Source: Actinomadura alba
GTDB lineage: Bacteria > Actinomycetota > Actinomycetes > Streptosporangiales > Streptosporangiaceae
Reading direction: 5' to 3'
Assembly (NCBI RefSeq): GCF_014323705.1
Contig: NZ_JABVEC010000031.1
Location: forward strand, 1 to 64,000
DNA length: 64,000 nucleotides
A model generated the notes under the pieces. That model saw nothing but the letters and a program-made list of their open reading frames with translations, did not search any database and was not told the DNA's origin. How positions within the stretch are numbered: position 1 is the first letter of the stretch; the number at the start of each line of letters is the position of its first letter. Made by a program: the position numbers and the translations under genes. Below are positions 25,947 through 33,657 of the stretch, in pieces.

Positions 25947-28397
25947 GTGGCACGGACGCATCATGAGGTGACGACCCCGGCGGTCGATGAGCCCGGTGGC
26001 GTACCCGTGGACGAACCGCCCCGCCCGTGGCGCATCCGCAGGCCCTCCGACGCCATCCGCTTCCTCGCCTTCGCCGTCGCGCTCGGTGTGGTGCTGCTGC
26101 TGCCGAGCATCGCCACGCAGACGACCAGCGGCCTGCAGTCCGACATCACCCATGGCACCGATCAAGCGCCGCACTTCCTGTTCAACCTCGCGACCCTCGT
26201 GTCGAGTTTCGGCGTGCTCGCCGTCCCGGTCGTCTTCGCGGTCGACCGGTTGATCCGCAGAGACGGGCTGCGGATCGCCGTCGGCCTGCTCGCCGCGGTG
26301 CTCGCCCTCGGCGCCACGCTCGGACTGGACGAATGGGTGGCCGGCCCGGGCGGGCCCGCCGACTCGCTGAGCTGGGGCGGCCGCGGCTCCGACCCGCTGC
26401 ACACCGATATCACCCCGGTGATCGCCTATATCACCGCGGTGCGGCTCGCCGGGCGACCCCGGTGGCAACTGATCACTTGGTCGGTGATCGGACTGGCCGC
26501 GCTCGCCGCGCTGACCGCCGGCTTCGCCTCGGTGCTGGCGCTGGTCGCCACCTATGTCCTCGGCCGGACGATCGGCTACGGCACGCTCTACGCCATCGGC
26601 ACGCCCAACCCGCGGCCGCCCGGCACAGCCGTCGTCACCGCCCTGACCCGCATGGGGCTGATGCCGGTGAGCGCCCGGCGGCTTCCCGACGGCCCCCAGG
26701 AGACCCGGCGCTACGGCGTCGAGCTCGCCGACCCCGGCACGACGGGTGAGGACCGCGGCGGCGGCTCCGGACCGCCCGACCCCGCCCTCGACGTCATGGT
26801 CCTCGACCGGGACCAGCAGACGGCGGGGCTCCTCTATCGCGTCTGGCGGTACGCCCGGCTGCGCGGCGGCACCAACCGGCGCGCCTTCCGCTCCCTGCGC
26901 CGGTCGCTGGAGCAGGAGTCCCTGATGGCCTACGCGGCCGCGGCGGCGGGGGTTCGCACGCCACGGCTGCTCGCCGCCTCCGAGGTCGGCTCCGAGGCCG
27001 CGCTGCTGGCGTACGAGTACGTACCCGGGCGCAGGCTCGACGTCCTGGGCGACGACGAGATTACCGACGATCTGCTCACCGCCATCTGGCGGCAGCTGCG
27101 GCTGTTGCAGGCCCAGCGGCTGGCGCACCGACGGCTGGAGGCCGAGGGCATCCTCGTCGGCGACGACGGCCAGCCCTACATCGTCGATCTGCGGGCCGGC
27201 GAGATCGCCGCCAGCGATCTCGTCCTCAGGCTCGACCTGGCCCAGCTTCTCACCACCCTTGCCCTGCGGGTCGGCCCCGAGCGCGCCGTGAGCAGCGCGG
27301 CCGGCGTGCTCGGCACCGACACGCTCGTCGCGACCGTGCCGATGCTTCAGCAGGTCGCGCTCAACCGCGAGACCCGGTCGACGCTGCAGCGCGAGAAGGA
27401 GCTGCTGACCCGGATCCGCGAGCAGATCCTGCGGCTGCGGCCCGAGATCGACGTCGAACCGGTCCGGCTGGAGCGGTTCCGCCCGCGCACCCTGGTCACC
27501 ATCATCGCCGGCGCGGCCGGCACCTACTTTCTGCTGTCCCAGCTCAGCAACGTCGACCTGGGCCGGCTCATCGCGCGCTCCGACTGGCAGTGGACGGCGG
27601 TCGGGCTGGTCGCCTCCGGCGTGACCTTCCTCGCGGCCGCGATGATGCTGATCGGGTTCGTCCCGGAACGGCTCCCCCTGGGCCGGACGATCCTGGTACA
27701 GCTCGCCGCCTCGTTCGTGAAGCTGGTCGCGCCCGCGGCGGTCACCGGGGTGGCCGTCAACAGCCGCTACCTCCAGCGCTCCGGAGTACGGCCGGGTCCC
27801 GCCGTCGCCAGCGTCGGCGCCTCACAGCTGTCCGGGATGGTGGTGCACGTCCTGCTGCTGGTGGTGTTCGGCTTCGTCACCGGCTCGTCGCAGAACGCCA
27901 AGGACCTCGCGCCGTCCCGCACGGTCGTGATCGTCCTACTCGGGGTGGGCGTGCTGTCCGCGGCCGCCGCCGCCATACCCCGGGTGCGGCGCCTGGTCGT
28001 CTCGCGGCTGCGGCCGATGCTCTCCGGCGTCGTGCCACGGCTGGTCGACGTGATCCAGACACCCAAGAAGATCGTGACCGGCCTGGGCGGCATCCTGCTG
28101 CTGTCGACGGCATTCATCGTGTGCCTGGACGCCTCCATCCGCGCCGTCGGCGGCTCGCTGCCCTGGACCGTGATCATCATCGTGTTCCTCACCGGCAACG
28201 CGCTGGGCTCGGCCGCCCCCACGCCCGGCGGCCTGGGCGCGGTCGAGGGCGCCCTCTCGCTGGGCCTGACACTGTCGGGGCTGCCGGTCGAGACCGCGAC
28301 CTCGGCGGTGCTGCTGTTCCGGCTGCTGACCTTCTGGCTGCCCGTACTGCCCGGCTGGGCCGCGTTCGCCTACCTCCAGCGCAAGAAGGCCATCTGA
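25947..28397 (+). CDS. Large membrane protein with pseudokinase-like domain and UPF0104/LPG-synthase-type flippase domain
   Basis: 816 aa. The N-terminal part has about six hydrophobic segments (residues 35-215). Residues about 285-455 resemble an aminoglycoside/ABC1-type kinase fold: LAYEYVPGRRL and HRRLEAEGILVGDDGQPYIVDL. The catalytic Asp expected after the His394 position is Arg and the Asn is replaced, so it is likely a pseudokinase. Residues about 510-810 are the conserved lysylphosphatidylglycerol-synthetase-like membrane domain with the family signature TPGGLGAVEGALSLG. Such domains flip lipids or act in cell-envelope glycolipid export. GTG 25947 is the start. Diverges from gcvP. Confidence 0.85.
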   Translation: MARTHHEVTTPAVDEPGGVPVDEPPRPWRIRRPSDAIRFLAFAVALGVVLLLPSIATQTTSGLQSDITHGTDQAPHFLFNLATLVSSFGVLAVPVVFAVDRLIRRDGLRIAVGLLAAVLALGATLGLDEWVAGPGGPADSLSWGGRGSDPLHTDITPVIAYITAVRLAGRPRWQLITWSVIGLAALAALTAGFASVLALVATYVLGRTIGYGTLYAIGTPNPRPPGTAVVTALTRMGLMPVSARRLPDGPQETRRYGVELADPGTTGEDRGGGSGPPDPALDVMVLDRDQQTAGLLYRVWRYARLRGGTNRRAFRSLRRSLEQESLMAYAAAAAGVRTPRLLAASEVGSEAALLAYEYVPGRRLDVLGDDEITDDLLTAIWRQLRLLQAQRLAHRRLEAEGILVGDDGQPYIVDLRAGEIAASDLVLRLDLAQLLTTLALRVGPERAVSSAAGVLGTDTLVATVPMLQQVALNRETRSTLQREKELLTRIREQILRLRPEIDVEPVRLERFRPRTLVTIIAGAAGTYFLLSQLSNVDLGRLIARSDWQWTAVGLVASGVTFLAAAMMLIGFVPERLPLGRTILVQLAASFVKLVAPAAVTGVAVNSRYLQRSGVRPGPAVASVGASQLSGMVVHVLLLVVFGFVTGSSQNAKDLAPSRTVVIVLLGVGVLSAAAAAIPRVRRLVVSRLRPMLSGVVPRLVDVIQTPKKIVTGLGGILLLSTAFIVCLDASIRAVGGSLPWTVIIIVFLTGNALGSAAPTPGGLGAVEGALSLGLTLSGLPVETATSAVLLFRLLTFWLPVLPGWAAFAYLQRKKAI

Positions 28398-28464
28398 GCG
28401 TTACCAAAGAGATCTACGCCGTGGAGCGACCGATGTCCCGGCGGTGCCCCGACTGAAGAGGCCG

Positions 28465-28552
28465 CTCGGGGCGCGGCGCTGTCTGGACTGAGGAGCGAAG
28501 GGAGCCTGCGACCGGAGCGACGAGGGAAGACAGCGCCGCAAAGCGCCCCGAG
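28465..28552. terminator. Long interrupted inverted repeat between convergent genes
   Basis: Left arm 28465-28484 and right arm 28528-28552 are complementary over 20 positions, with a few unpaired bases in the right arm, around a 43-nt purine-rich loop. It sits between the end of the membrane-protein gene and the end of the MerR gene, so it can act as a bidirectional terminator. The GAGCGA-rich loop looks like the dispersed intergenic repeats common in these genomes (inference). Confidence 0.6.
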
Positions 28553-28605
28553 CCGCGCGAGCGGAGCGAGCGCCATGAACACCGCCGCGCCGGAGGCGCG
28601 GCAAT

Positions 28606-29208
28606 CTACACGGTTCTGCGCCGCCGGCGGTGCGCCAGCTCGTCGTGGGGGTGCTCGTCGCCGGTGTCGCCGTCGGGCACGGCCCGTTCGGCGGGTAGTT
28701 CGGCCAGGCTGCCCTCGACCTCGCGCCAGACACGCCCGAGCGCGATCCCGAAGACGCCCTGGCCACCCTGGAGCAGATCGACGACCTCGTCCGGGGAGGT
28801 GCACTCGTAGACGCTCACGCCGTCGCTCATCAAGGTGATCTGGGCGAGGTCGCGCACCCCGCGGTTGCGCAGGTGCGACACCGCCGTGCGTATCTGCTGG
28901 AGCGAAACACCGGTGTCGAGCAACCGCTTGACGACCTTGAGCACGAGGATGTCGCGGAAGCTGTAGAGCCGCTGGCTGCCCGATCCGTGGGCCGGGCGGA
29001 CACTGGGCTCGACCAGGGCCGTACGCGCCCAGTAGTCGAGCTGCCGGTAGGTGATCCCGGCGGCCGAGCACGCGGTCGGGCCGCGGTAGCCGACGTCCTC
29101 GGGGGGAGCCGACACGTCGGTGTCGAACAGCAGCCCTTGCTCTCCGGCGCGCTGGGACGCGGTGTGCCTGTCGTGGGTCACATTGCCCTCGCCGCTGCTC
29201 GCCGCCAC
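28606..29208 (-). CDS. MerR family transcriptional regulator (Rv1830-like)
   Basis: 200-aa regulator. The winged helix-turn-helix is ACSAAGITYRQLDYWARTALVEPSVRPAHGSGSQRLYSFRDILVLKVVKRLLDTGVSLQQIRTAV, followed by a C-terminal domain (ITLMSDGVSVYECTSPDEVVDLLQGGQGVFGIALGRVW) conserved in this group. GTG 29208 has GGAGG five bases upstream. Position and domain layout match M. tuberculosis Rv1830. Its DNA targets here are not visible. Confidence 0.9.
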   Translation of the reverse strand: MAASSGEGNVTHDRHTASQRAGEQGLLFDTDVSAPPEDVGYRGPTACSAAGITYRQLDYWARTALVEPSVRPAHGSGSQRLYSFRDILVLKVVKRLLDTGVSLQQIRTAVSHLRNRGVRDLAQITLMSDGVSVYECTSPDEVVDLLQGGQGVFGIALGRVWREVEGSLAELPAERAVPDGDTGDEHPHDELAHRRRRRTV

Positions 29209-29285
29209 GCGGACCTCCGGCTTCTGTCAGCCGCGGCGTTCCGTCAAGGGGGTTCGACGAATCACACCACGGGTGTTCCACCAGC

Positions 29286-29314
29286 ACGGTAGGTGCCGGT
29301 CAGAGTGTGGTCAA
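29286..29314 (-). promoter_or_regulatory. Vegetative promoter of the Rv1830-like gene
   Basis: TTGACC (29314-29309) and TACCGT (29291-29286) on the minus strand are 17 bp apart, close to the actinomycete housekeeping consensus. They lie about 78 bp before GTG 29208. The rest of the gap 29209-29514 shows no further gene or structure. Confidence 0.7.
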
Positions 29315-29514
29315 CGTTCATCGTCGGCGCGTCGCATGCCCGGATGAACCGGCTTCACGTGGGCAAACTGCGCACGTCGCCGCCCACTGACAACCTACCC
29401 AGATCCGGGTGGTCCGGAACCGAGCGTGACCTGCGTGACCTGTACGGCCGCAAACAAGCGTCCCCGCACGGGCGTGACGCGGGGTGCGCGGGCGGCGACG
29501 AAGCCGACCGGATG

Positions 29515-29985
29515 TTAGCCGGCCCGGCCGAAATCGTCCGGCGAGATCGTGTTGAGGAACTCGCGGAACTTCTCGACCTCGTCCTCCTGCTCGTCGGGGA
29601 TCGAGACCCCGGCCTCCTCCAGGACGTCCTCACTGGCGAAGATGGCCGCCCCGGTGCGCAGCGCCAGGGCGATCGAGTCGGAGGGCCGGGCACTCACCTC
29701 GACACCATTGGAGAAGATCAGATCCGCGAAGAAGATCCCTTCGCGGAGCGCGGTGATGTTCACGGTGTTCAGCTGCACGTCCAGGGCCTCGATGACGTCC
29801 CGGAACAGATCATGGGTGAGCGGACGCGCAGGAAGCACGCCCTGCTGGGCGAAGGCGATCGCCGTCGCCTCCACCGCTCCGATCCAGATGGGCAGGTAGC
29901 GGTCGCCGTCCGTCTCCTTCAACAGGACGATCGGCTGATTGGAGGGCATCTCGACCCGGACGCCGACGACCTCCATCTGCTTCAC
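29515..29985 (-). CDS. Bifunctional nuclease family protein (DUF151)
   Basis: 156-aa protein of the DUF151 family. Signatures: MEVVGVRVEMPSNQPIVLLKE, YLPIWIGAVEATAIAFAQQG, RPLTHDLFRDVIEAL and ARPSDSIALALRTGAAIFA. Plant and bacterial members have RNase and DNase activity; the M. tuberculosis counterpart is Rv1829 in the same gene order. GTG 29985 with GGGGAG five bases upstream is the likely start; a longer frame to 30045 lacks a ribosome site. Confidence 0.9.
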   Translation of the reverse strand: MKQMEVVGVRVEMPSNQPIVLLKETDGDRYLPIWIGAVEATAIAFAQQGVLPARPLTHDLFRDVIEALDVQLNTVNITALREGIFFADLIFSNGVEVSARPSDSIALALRTGAAIFASEDVLEEAGVSIPDEQEDEVEKFREFLNTISPDDFGRAG

Positions 29986-30110
29986 GGCGGCTCCCCAGCG
30001 AAAGTAGGCTGCGCTCCAGATCTTGTTACTGGACCTTGTAGCCAACGTACACCTAGGTCCGGAGGGTCCGGCGACTCGAAGGGCCGGTAAGCGCCTCCTC
30101 GTCCCCGAAG

Positions 30111-30812
30111 CTAGCGATTGAGGCTTTCCCGAAGCCCCGCCGAGACAAGGGCCGCGTGCAGTTTCACCGACAGGGCCGCGATCTCATTGGCGGTCTCGTC
30201 GGCCCGGGCGTGCGCACCCGGGCTGCGCTGCCGCAGCAGTGGGCCGACGACCTGTTCGATGAGGCCGACCTCGCGGTCGGCCGCCGCCTTCACGGCGCGC
30301 AGGTGCCGCGCCTCGAAACCGAAGACCCCGAGCGCGGCGGCCGTGCGCGCCACCGTCAGCGCGTCTCCGTCATAGTGGGAGCCGAGCCTGCGGACGAGCC
30401 CGAACTCCTCCAGCCGAGCCAGGAAGGCCTCGTCGACGCCGGCTCCATCGATGAGCTGCCGGCGGGTCAGCCGTACGTCCGGCTCCTCGGCCGTCGTGTC
30501 GGCCGCCACCAGCGTGCGCGGTCCGCGGCGGGCCGGCGGTGCGGCGTCGGCTCCCCGGTCCCGTGCCTCCAGCCGTTCCTTTATCACCCGGAGCGGCAGA
30601 TAATGATCACGTTGAGCCGCCAGGATGAACCGCAGCCGCTCGATGTCGGACTGGCTGAACTTCCGGTAGCCCGCCGGGCTGCGCTCCGGCTCGACCAGCC
30701 CCTCGGCCTCCAAGAAACGGATCTTGGAGATGGTGACATCCGGGAACTCCGCCCGAAGCCGGCCGAGCACGTCCCCGATCGTCATGTGGGCCTGGGCAGC
30801 GTGAGCGTTCAT
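30111..30812 (-). CDS. MerR family regulator, FtsR (Rv1828)-like
   Basis: 233-aa MerR-type regulator. The DNA-binding part is MTIGDVLGRLRAEFPDVTISKIRFLEAEGLVEPERSPAGYRKFSQSDIERLRFILAAQRDHYLPLRVIKERL, the hallmark of the FtsR/Rv1828 group. FtsR of Corynebacterium activates the cell-division gene ftsZ. The second half is a helical effector domain. Start ATG 30812 has GGGAAGG upstream. It lies 33 bp downstream of the FHA gene, as in mycobacteria. Confidence 0.9.
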   Translation of the reverse strand: MNAHAAQAHMTIGDVLGRLRAEFPDVTISKIRFLEAEGLVEPERSPAGYRKFSQSDIERLRFILAAQRDHYLPLRVIKERLEARDRGADAAPPARRGPRTLVAADTTAEEPDVRLTRRQLIDGAGVDEAFLARLEEFGLVRRLGSHYDGDALTVARTAAALGVFGFEARHLRAVKAAADREVGLIEQVVGPLLRQRSPGAHARADETANEIAALSVKLHAALVSAGLRESLNR

Positions 30813-30845
30813 GGCCTTCCCGTCGGTCGCCGCGTCCCCTACCTC

Positions 30846-31373
30846 TCAGACGTGCTGCGGGTTGGTGAGGAACACCAACCGGAACTTGCCGATCTGCACC
30901 TCGTCGCCGCCGGACAGGCCGGCCTCGTCGATGCGCTCGCGGTTCACGTACGTGCCGTTGAGGCTGCCGACGTCCCTGACGGAGAACGAGGTCCCCCGCC
31001 GGCTGAACTCGGCGTGCCTGCGGGACACGGTCACATCGTCGAGGAAGATGTCGCTCTCGGGGTGGCGCCCCGCCGAGGTGCTCTCGCTGTCGAGCAGGAA
31101 TCGGCTTCCGGCGTTCGGCCCCCGCTTGACCACGAGCAGCGCCGTGCCCGGTGGCAGTGCCTCGACGGCCATCTGGTCAGGACCGAGTTCCTCACCCTGC
31201 TCGCCCTCCAGAGCCGCCTCGAGCCCGCTCAGCGAGATGGTGGATGTGGACTCACCCGGCCGTTCCGCCGGCGCGGGTGGCACACCCCTCATGAGAGGGG
31301 TGCCGCAGTTCGAGCAGAAGCGGGCATCATCCGGGTTGGCGTGACCACACTGCGTGCAGTAGACGCTCGGCAT
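30846..31373 (-). CDS. FHA domain protein, GarA/OdhI-like
   Basis: 175 aa. Residues 1-30 hold a zinc ribbon (YCTQCGHANPDDARFCSNCGTPL) that mycobacterial GarA lacks. Next comes a short Thr/Ser-rich segment (GESTSTISLSGLEA) in the place of GarA's kinase-phosphorylated ETT motif. The FHA domain (about 75-165) has AGRHPESDIFLDDVTVSRRHAEF and GSLNGTYVNRERI. GarA/OdhI bind and inhibit 2-oxoglutarate dehydrogenase and glutamate dehydrogenase until phosphorylated by Pkn kinases. The same role is likely but the changed phospho-motif makes it less certain. Confidence 0.88.
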   Translation of the reverse strand: MPSVYCTQCGHANPDDARFCSNCGTPLMRGVPPAPAERPGESTSTISLSGLEAALEGEQGEELGPDQMAVEALPPGTALLVVKRGPNAGSRFLLDSESTSAGRHPESDIFLDDVTVSRRHAEFSRRGTSFSVRDVGSLNGTYVNRERIDEAGLSGGDEVQIGKFRLVFLTNPQHV

Positions 31374-31453
31374 CGATCGGCTCGGCCTCCTACCTTCGGC
31401 GCGCCTCCGGCACGCCCACTACTCCCCCGCCCGCCAAATACGACGGTTGCCGC

Positions 31454-31483
31454 AACTTAAGCGTGCAAGGCCTGAAGGGTCAA
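31454..31483 (-). promoter_or_regulatory. Promoter of the FHA-merR-nuclease gene group
   Basis: TTGACC (31483-31478) and TAAGTT (31459-31454) on the minus strand, spacer 18 bp, about 80 bp before the FHA start. It marks a separate transcription unit from the DUF881 cluster upstream. The stretch 31374-31579, where mycobacteria have gcvH, holds no other coding sequence. Confidence 0.65.
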
Positions 31484-31579
31484 CTGGACTCGGTCGCCCT
31501 CAAGCTACCTTCGACGGTGATCGCGGGTCTATGCTGCCGCGCGGACGACCTGCGATCACTACCCCCGGCAAGTTCCACC

Positions 31580-32335
31580 CTAAGACCGTACCGCGCTCAC
31601 CGAGATCCTTTGATGCTGAGTGATCGATCCGTTCGCCCCGGCCCCCATAAGCGTCTTCATGACTCCGCCGGGGATGTTGAGCGCGGTGGCCAGGGTGTGC
31701 GGGTCCCCGATCGCGACGAACCGGTAGGGGGCCTGGAGCCGCCGCCCGTCCACCTCGACACCACCGCCGGGCGAGTCCAGGAAGTGGCTGTCGACGCCGA
31801 TCCGGACGTCGTTGACCTGGATGACCTCGGCACCGGCGTCACGCAGTTCCTGGAGCGTGTCTAGCAGGACGTCGGCGCGGACCCGGCGCGACGGGTCGGT
31901 GATGTCCAGCGTGATGCCCGGGCCGACGGCGGGGAGCGTGCCCGCCAGGAGGCCATAGGTGTGGGCTCGCTCGCGCGCCTCCTCGAGGGCGGTCTCACCC
32001 TGCCCGTCCCGTTCGAGGCTCGCCTTGGTGCCCTCAAGGTCGCGGATGTCGCCGCGGAGCCGCTCAGAGCGCCGGGAGAGGTCGGACAGGATGCCGACCA
32101 GCTCGTCCTGCCGGGCGGTCACGAATCCGGTGTCGGCCTTGGTGGACTTCACCTGCGCGACGGCCGCGAACCCGAGCAGCAGGCAGAGCAGGCCCACGAC
32201 CAGCTGGGCCCGGTTCGCCCTCGGCCAGAGCATCGCCCGCAGCCCCGCCGCCTCGCTCGGAGGCCCCGAGGCGGACGGCGGCGCGCCGCGTTCCTCGTCC
32301 GCCTCCGGCGGCTTCGTCTCCGGCCGCCCGCTCAT
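31580..32335 (-). CDS. DUF881 family protein
   Basis: 251-aa protein with one transmembrane helix (about 45-65, AQLVVGLLCLLLGFAAVAQV), a coiled-coil (about 80-125) and the extracytoplasmic DUF881 domain (LPAVGPGITLDITDP, LQELRDAGAEVIQVNDVRIG, APYRFVAIGDPHTLATALNIPGGV). ATG 32335 overlaps the sbp stop (ATGA). The DUF881-sbp-DUF881 trio is conserved in actinobacteria and has been linked to envelope and division functions; the molecular role is unknown. Confidence 0.92.
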   Translation of the reverse strand: MSGRPETKPPEADEERGAPPSASGPPSEAAGLRAMLWPRANRAQLVVGLLCLLLGFAAVAQVKSTKADTGFVTARQDELVGILSDLSRRSERLRGDIRDLEGTKASLERDGQGETALEEARERAHTYGLLAGTLPAVGPGITLDITDPSRRVRADVLLDTLQELRDAGAEVIQVNDVRIGVDSHFLDSPGGGVEVDGRRLQAPYRFVAIGDPHTLATALNIPGGVMKTLMGAGANGSITQHQRISVSAVRS

Positions 32336-32664
32336 GCCTTGAACAGCTTTCTGCGGATGGCGGCGACGTTGGAGAAGATCCGGATGCCGAGGACCACCAC
32401 GACCCCGGTGGACAGCTGGGAGCCGACCCCGAGCTGATCGCCGAGGAAGACGATGAGCGCGGCGATGATGGTGTTGCTCAGGAAGGAAACGACGAAGACC
32501 TTCTCGTCGAAGATGCCCTCGAGCCTGGCCCGCAGACCCCCGAACATCGCGTCCAGCGCGGCGACGATCGCGATGGGAAGGTACGGCTGCAGCCAGAGCG
32601 GCACGGTCGGCTGCAGCAGCAACCCGAGCAGGACCCCGGCGACGAGGCCGATCAGTGCGATCAC
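32332..32664 (-). CDS. sbp: Small basic family protein
   Basis: 110-aa membrane protein with three hydrophobic segments and a basic C-terminus (RIFSNVAAIRRKLFKA). The central MFGGLRARLEGIFDEKVFVVSFLSNTIIAALIVFLGDQLGVG segment is typical of the DUF1290/small basic protein family. It overlaps both DUF881 neighbours by four bases, so the three are translated together and likely form a complex (Rv1823-Rv1825 equivalent). Confidence 0.95.
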   Translation of the reverse strand: MIALIGLVAGVLLGLLLQPTVPLWLQPYLPIAIVAALDAMFGGLRARLEGIFDEKVFVVSFLSNTIIAALIVFLGDQLGVGSQLSTGVVVVLGIRIFSNVAAIRRKLFKA

Positions 32665-33581
32665 CCGCTGGTCTCCTCACGCGCATACCGAAGCCGCAGC
32701 GCCCCCGCCGCCGGCAGCCGGGCTCCGCGCTTCGTGTGAACGTCGGCACGGATGCCGAACTGGTCCTCCAACGCCCGCAGATGACGGTTCGCCGACGAGT
32801 CGCCGAAGGCCGCCCTCAGACGGTCGCGATCACCGAGCGCGGTGACCTCGTACGGTGGCGACAGCGGCCGGTAGTCGACCAGGATGGCCTCCCCCGCGGA
32901 CCTGATCGCCGTCGTCGAGGTCAGCCGCTGGCCGTTGATGCCGATCGCGGTCGCGCCCGCCGCCCAGAGCCCGTTGACCAGGATCTGCAGGTCCTGATCG
33001 TAGACCCGGCCGGTCGGTGGCCGGTCATCGCCGTCCGCGCCGCCTGGGGCGTCGTCGAGGGTGACCACCAGCGCCCCGCCCGACGCGGATGTCGCCGCCG
33101 CGGCGGCGGCCACCCGCGCGAGCTCGCCCCGGGTCCTGCGGCCGGCGTCGCTGCGGGTCAGGGCGACGGCACGGAGACGCTCGGTCTCGAGACGCAGATC
33201 CTCCAGCCGCCGCTGCAGCGCGTCGGTCTCGGACGTACGACCACGGATCTCGCCGACGAGCCGGGCCCGCTCCTTATGCGCCACCGGTTCGCTGCGGCGT
33301 ACCTCCTCGACGGCCACTGCCAGGAGCAGGCCCACGACGACCAGCACGGCCACGAAGAAGCTGTGGCGCGCCAACGGGCCGGGCCGGGACGCGCCCGGCG
33401 CCGCGCCGTCCGCCGTGCTCCCCGCCGCGCTCTCCGCCGCGGCGGCGCGGCGCTCCGCGGCCTCGGCGTAACCCGGGTCGAGCGCCTTGCCGGCGAACAG
33501 GTCGGCGAGCAGGGACATCGACGCGTCCGGGCGGCGCCAGCCCCCGGGCGCCCGCTCACGCCGTTCTTCCCGCTCGGTCAC
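32661..33581 (-). CDS. DUF881 family protein
   Basis: 306-aa paralogue of the downstream DUF881 protein. It has a longer cytoplasmic N-terminus (Arg/Ala-rich), a transmembrane helix (HSFFVAVLVVVGLLLAVAV), a coiled-coil rich in Arg/Glu, and the DUF881 domain (VYDQDLQILVNGLWAAGATAIGINGQRL, ILVDYRPLSPPYEVTALGDRDRL). GTG 33581 is taken as start; an internal ATG 21 codons later is possible. First gene of the trio, 76 bp after the nucleotidyltransferase gene. Confidence 0.9.
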   Translation of the reverse strand: MTEREERRERAPGGWRRPDASMSLLADLFAGKALDPGYAEAAERRAAAAESAAGSTADGAAPGASRPGPLARHSFFVAVLVVVGLLLAVAVEEVRRSEPVAHKERARLVGEIRGRTSETDALQRRLEDLRLETERLRAVALTRSDAGRRTRGELARVAAAAAATSASGGALVVTLDDAPGGADGDDRPPTGRVYDQDLQILVNGLWAAGATAIGINGQRLTSTTAIRSAGEAILVDYRPLSPPYEVTALGDRDRLRAAFGDSSANRHLRALEDQFGIRADVHTKRGARLPAAGALRLRYAREETSG

Positions 33582-33657
33582 CTCGTCATTCTGGCAAGGA
33601 CCTCCCGGTGCTCGGGCCGTCCGCCGGTGAGACGGGACCTCGTGAGCCGGCCGCGGA

